Shown here in pieces: positions 62,157-64,000 of a stretch of 64,000 bases of DNA. The stretch lies in the NCBI GenBank assembly GCA_937990185.1, contig CALKBI010000017.1, forward strand, positions 1-64,000, in the 5' to 3' direction. The number at the start of each line of letters is the position of its first letter. Position 1 is the first letter of the stretch. The notes beneath the pieces were generated by a model. The model searched no databases and was not told the DNA's origin. It saw only the letters and a list, made by a program, of their open reading frames with translations. This stretch comes from an uncultured Neomegalonema sp. GTDB lineage: Bacteria; Pseudomonadota; Alphaproteobacteria; Rhodobacterales; Rhodobacteraceae. Both the position numbers and the translations under genes were made by a program.

Positions 62157-63914
62157 CTAATAAGTCGATGGTTCACGGGATGCGATGCGATTAACGGTCC
62201 CGCGTGTTTCATCCCCTTGATAAATACCAAATCCGCCTTCGCGATGTTCAGCGGCATAACGGGTCAACATACTGCGTTCAGCAGCATTCCTGACACGGCT
62301 TAGAGGCAGATCGTCGAGCGGGTAAAACTGGTGGCCTTGCGGCAATGCACCTGTGGCGCTTCCGTGATAAAAAATCCCATGCCGCCCCGTAACAGTGTCA
62401 CGAAAGACGGCATAAAGAAAATCTAAATCTACACTCATACCGGCCTGTTTTAATTGGTGCGTCAACACATCAATATCAGGCGATTCACGCGGTGCTTTTG
62501 GGACTTCCAATCCGCCATCATCAGAGTTGGCGAGCAACAGCAACCCATCCGCCGAAATCAAAGCGCCGATCTCGATATCGCCTCCTTGCGACGCGGCATC
62601 GATCAATTCTTGCTCCGTACCGGCAGAGAAATATGTCCCTCGAAAATATCCGAGAGGCTGGCCATGCCCTGTCGCATGATCAACGACGCGGCCCAACAGA
62701 ATGATATGGTCCCCCGCATCAATGACTTTTTCTTGTGAGCAAACCAGATGCGCAAGCGTATCATCAAAGATCGGCATCTCAGCCATGCCGGATCGCCACT
62801 CTACTTTCTCGAACTTATCAGCAGCCCGCGAAGCAAAAAGACCGGACAGTTCTTTTTGTCCTTGCTCCAGAATATTCACCGCAAAATGTGGGGCCGCAGT
62901 AAAGACAGGACAGCTATGAGCCGTCTTGGCCAAACAGACCAAAAGCATGGGCGGATCGAGTGAAACAGACGTGAAAGAATTCGCTGTAAATCCGCGCGGC
63001 GTCCCATCCTTCTGCCGAGTGGTAACAACCGTCACTCCCGTTGCAAAACAACCAAACGCATCACGCAACGCACGCCGGTCGGCGTCAGACATTGGCTCAG
63101 ATGTATTTCTGATGCTTGACGGATGATGACGATCCAGAAAAGCGCGGAGCGGTGCATTCACCGCATTGGGATTTTCCGCAAGCGCCATATGCCTCAGCCC
63201 AGGTAGAATGATAGTCTCCGCTCCTTTAACTTCGGCAGCGATTGCGTTGATCATCTCCGGACCATTGCCGTAATCTTCATCTCCGGTCAGCGCCAATAAA
63301 GGCAAAGCAAGCGGCGGATCGGGTTGGACAATTTCTTCAACACCCTCCGCCAGCACAGAATAGATCCTATGATAGACAGTGATATCATTGGCCAAGACCC
63401 AATCACGCACTCTGCCCATCATCGCAGGATTTTCTGTGCGATAATCATTCGTGAACCAGCGTTCCAATGCGGCCTCTACAGTCGCAGCACTGCCTTCGTT
63501 GCGTGCCTGCTCTACCCTTGCTAGGATCGCCGCTTGAGCATCGGGACTACGCCGGTGCGGAGAATGTAGAATCGCAAGAGCGCTCGCGTGGGCCGGAAAA
63601 TCCTGCGCAAACCGCCGCGCAATCATTCCACCCAATGAAAACCCGACAATGGCTGCGCGTTCAATTACTAAAGATGCCAACAAACTTGAAAGCTGACGCG
63701 CAAATAATGACAGCGAAGGCGTCTCCGGCGGGTTGACGCTCTCGCCATGACCGTAAAGATCATAGGTGACGACGCGATAACGGTCTGCCAGCGCGGGAAC
63801 GGTCCATTCCCAGCATTCGCGGTTGAGGCCAAGGCCATGAATCAGGACGACAACCGGACCTTCCTCAACCCCATGGATCTCGTAAACCGTACCGTCGGTC
63901 CCCATACCACGCAT
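62157..63914 (-). CDS. Alpha/beta hydrolase fused to flavin reductase
   Basis: A 585-residue fusion. Residues 1-265 form an alpha/beta hydrolase: oxyanion HG at 26-27, nucleophile elbow GFSLGG (91-96, Ser93), acid GDEDYG near 211, His242 in LRHMALAENP. Residues 275-430 form an FMN-binding split-barrel reductase: GVTVVTTRQKDGTPRGFTANSF, SLDPPMLLVCL, GDHIILLGRV. Residues 450-585 are an extra domain of unknown type. In the Rut pyrimidine pathway the hydrolase (RutD) and reductase (RutF) are separate genes beside RidA-like RutC. Here a RidA-like gene overlaps the start (ATGA). It probably supplies reduced flavin to an unseen monooxygenase and hydrolyses its product. Confidence 0.88.
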   Translation of the reverse strand: MRGMGTDGTVYEIHGVEEGPVVVLIHGLGLNRECWEWTVPALADRYRVVTYDLYGHGESVNPPETPSLSLFARQLSSLLASLVIERAAIVGFSLGGMIARRFAQDFPAHASALAILHSPHRRSPDAQAAILARVEQARNEGSAATVEAALERWFTNDYRTENPAMMGRVRDWVLANDITVYHRIYSVLAEGVEEIVQPDPPLALPLLALTGDEDYGNGPEMINAIAAEVKGAETIILPGLRHMALAENPNAVNAPLRAFLDRHHPSSIRNTSEPMSDADRRALRDAFGCFATGVTVVTTRQKDGTPRGFTANSFTSVSLDPPMLLVCLAKTAHSCPVFTAAPHFAVNILEQGQKELSGLFASRAADKFEKVEWRSGMAEMPIFDDTLAHLVCSQEKVIDAGDHIILLGRVVDHATGHGQPLGYFRGTYFSAGTEQELIDAASQGGDIEIGALISADGLLLLANSDDGGLEVPKAPRESPDIDVLTHQLKQAGMSVDLDFLYAVFRDTVTGRHGIFYHGSATGALPQGHQFYPLDDLPLSRVRNAAERSMLTRYAAEHREGGFGIYQGDETRGTVNRIASREPSTY

Positions 63915-64000
63915 CAGTTGTCACTCTCTGGTCGGTACGCAACCACCTCAACTTCGACACGGCAATCAACCAACAGGTCGCTGACAACCGCCGAACGTGC
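63914..64000 (-). CDS. RidA family protein (C-terminal 28 residues, cut by window edge)
   Basis: Frame open from the right edge to a stop overlapping the hydrolase-reductase ATG (ATGA). The 28 visible residues (SAVVSDLLVDCRVEVEVVAY then RPESDN) match the end of RidA/YjgF proteins, which deaminate reactive enamine/imine or related intermediates. In the Rut pathway the equivalent is RutC. Only the C-terminus is seen. Confidence 0.75.
   Translation of the reverse strand, partial: ARSAVVSDLLVDCRVEVEVVAYRPESDN

Overview
The window is chromosomal DNA of an alphaproteobacterium with moderate GC (about half by eye). Evidence for this placement: a ccmF-ccmH cytochrome c maturation end, an alphaproteobacterial aa3-oxidase subunit IV peptide, a DUF2125 protein, an RskA-type anti-sigma pair, a DUF1127 peptide and an Atm1-type ABC exporter. 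A marine heterotroph of Hyphomonadales/Rhodobacterales type would fit, but the genus cannot be read from this sequence. No IS element, prophage, CRISPR array or rRNA was seen; there is one tRNA-Thr.

Layout. 1-2.5 kb: 3' end of a ccm operon. 2.5-4.3 kb: alanine dehydrogenase divergent from an Lrp-type regulator, with an inverted repeat between. 4.4-6.8 kb, minus strand: SMP-30-like lactonase, a proline-rich lipoprotein carrying two TTxAIGEE motifs, and an ATP-grasp ligase; the last two look like a group-2 (plesiocin-like) graspetide pair. 7-12.7 kb: PilZ protein, MocR regulator divergent from an omega-amino acid:pyruvate aminotransferase, ECF sigma/anti-sigma pair, and a duplicated-domain unknown. 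12.8-16.3 kb: Atm1 exporter, tRNA-Thr, PAS histidine kinase. 16.6-21.9 kb: complete five-gene Dpp/Opp-type ABC importer. 21.9-26.5 kb: enoyl-CoA hydratase, then CoA-transferase and acyl-CoA dehydrogenase with a KAP P-loop NTPase gene between them. 26.4-32.5 kb: secreted HExxH protein, UbiD-family decarboxylase, carnitine dehydrogenase-thioesterase fusion, a frameshifted PD-(D/E)XK-like gene, lipocalin. 32.6-37.5 kb: envelope glycan genes (YdjC/HpnK deacetylase, GT2, YfhO-like, GtrA). 37.5-39.2 kb: fabG, fabD. 39.9-43.9 kb: caiD, NDP-forming acyl-CoA synthetase and acyl-CoA dehydrogenase, probably for gamma-butyrobetaine/carnitine. 44-51.1 kb: mscL, then pheT and pheS split by a cyanide-insensitive bd oxidase (cydA, cydB and a 35-residue third subunit). 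51.3-53.1 kb: oxidase subunit IV, DUF2125, ChaC. 53.1-57.1 kb: a tight operon of two arsenosugar-type glycosyltransferases, a TPMT-like methyltransferase, a class II aldolase and an MFS exporter. 57.1-61.5 kb: pyrC, ygfZ, an acyltransferase-3 and an apparently circularly permuted SGNH protein. 61.5-64 kb: a Rut-like set with DUF1185, an alpha/beta hydrolase-flavin reductase fusion and a RidA fragment.

How parts work together (inference). The synthetase, dehydrogenase and CaiD at 39.9-43.9 kb plus the carnitine dehydrogenase-thioesterase at 28.8 kb outline a route from gamma-butyrobetaine to carnitine and on towards glycine betaine. The strongest candidate for an undescribed system is the lipoprotein/ATP-grasp pair at 4.4-5.8 kb: a graspetide-like crosslinking motif carried on a predicted outer-membrane lipoprotein instead of a small free peptide.
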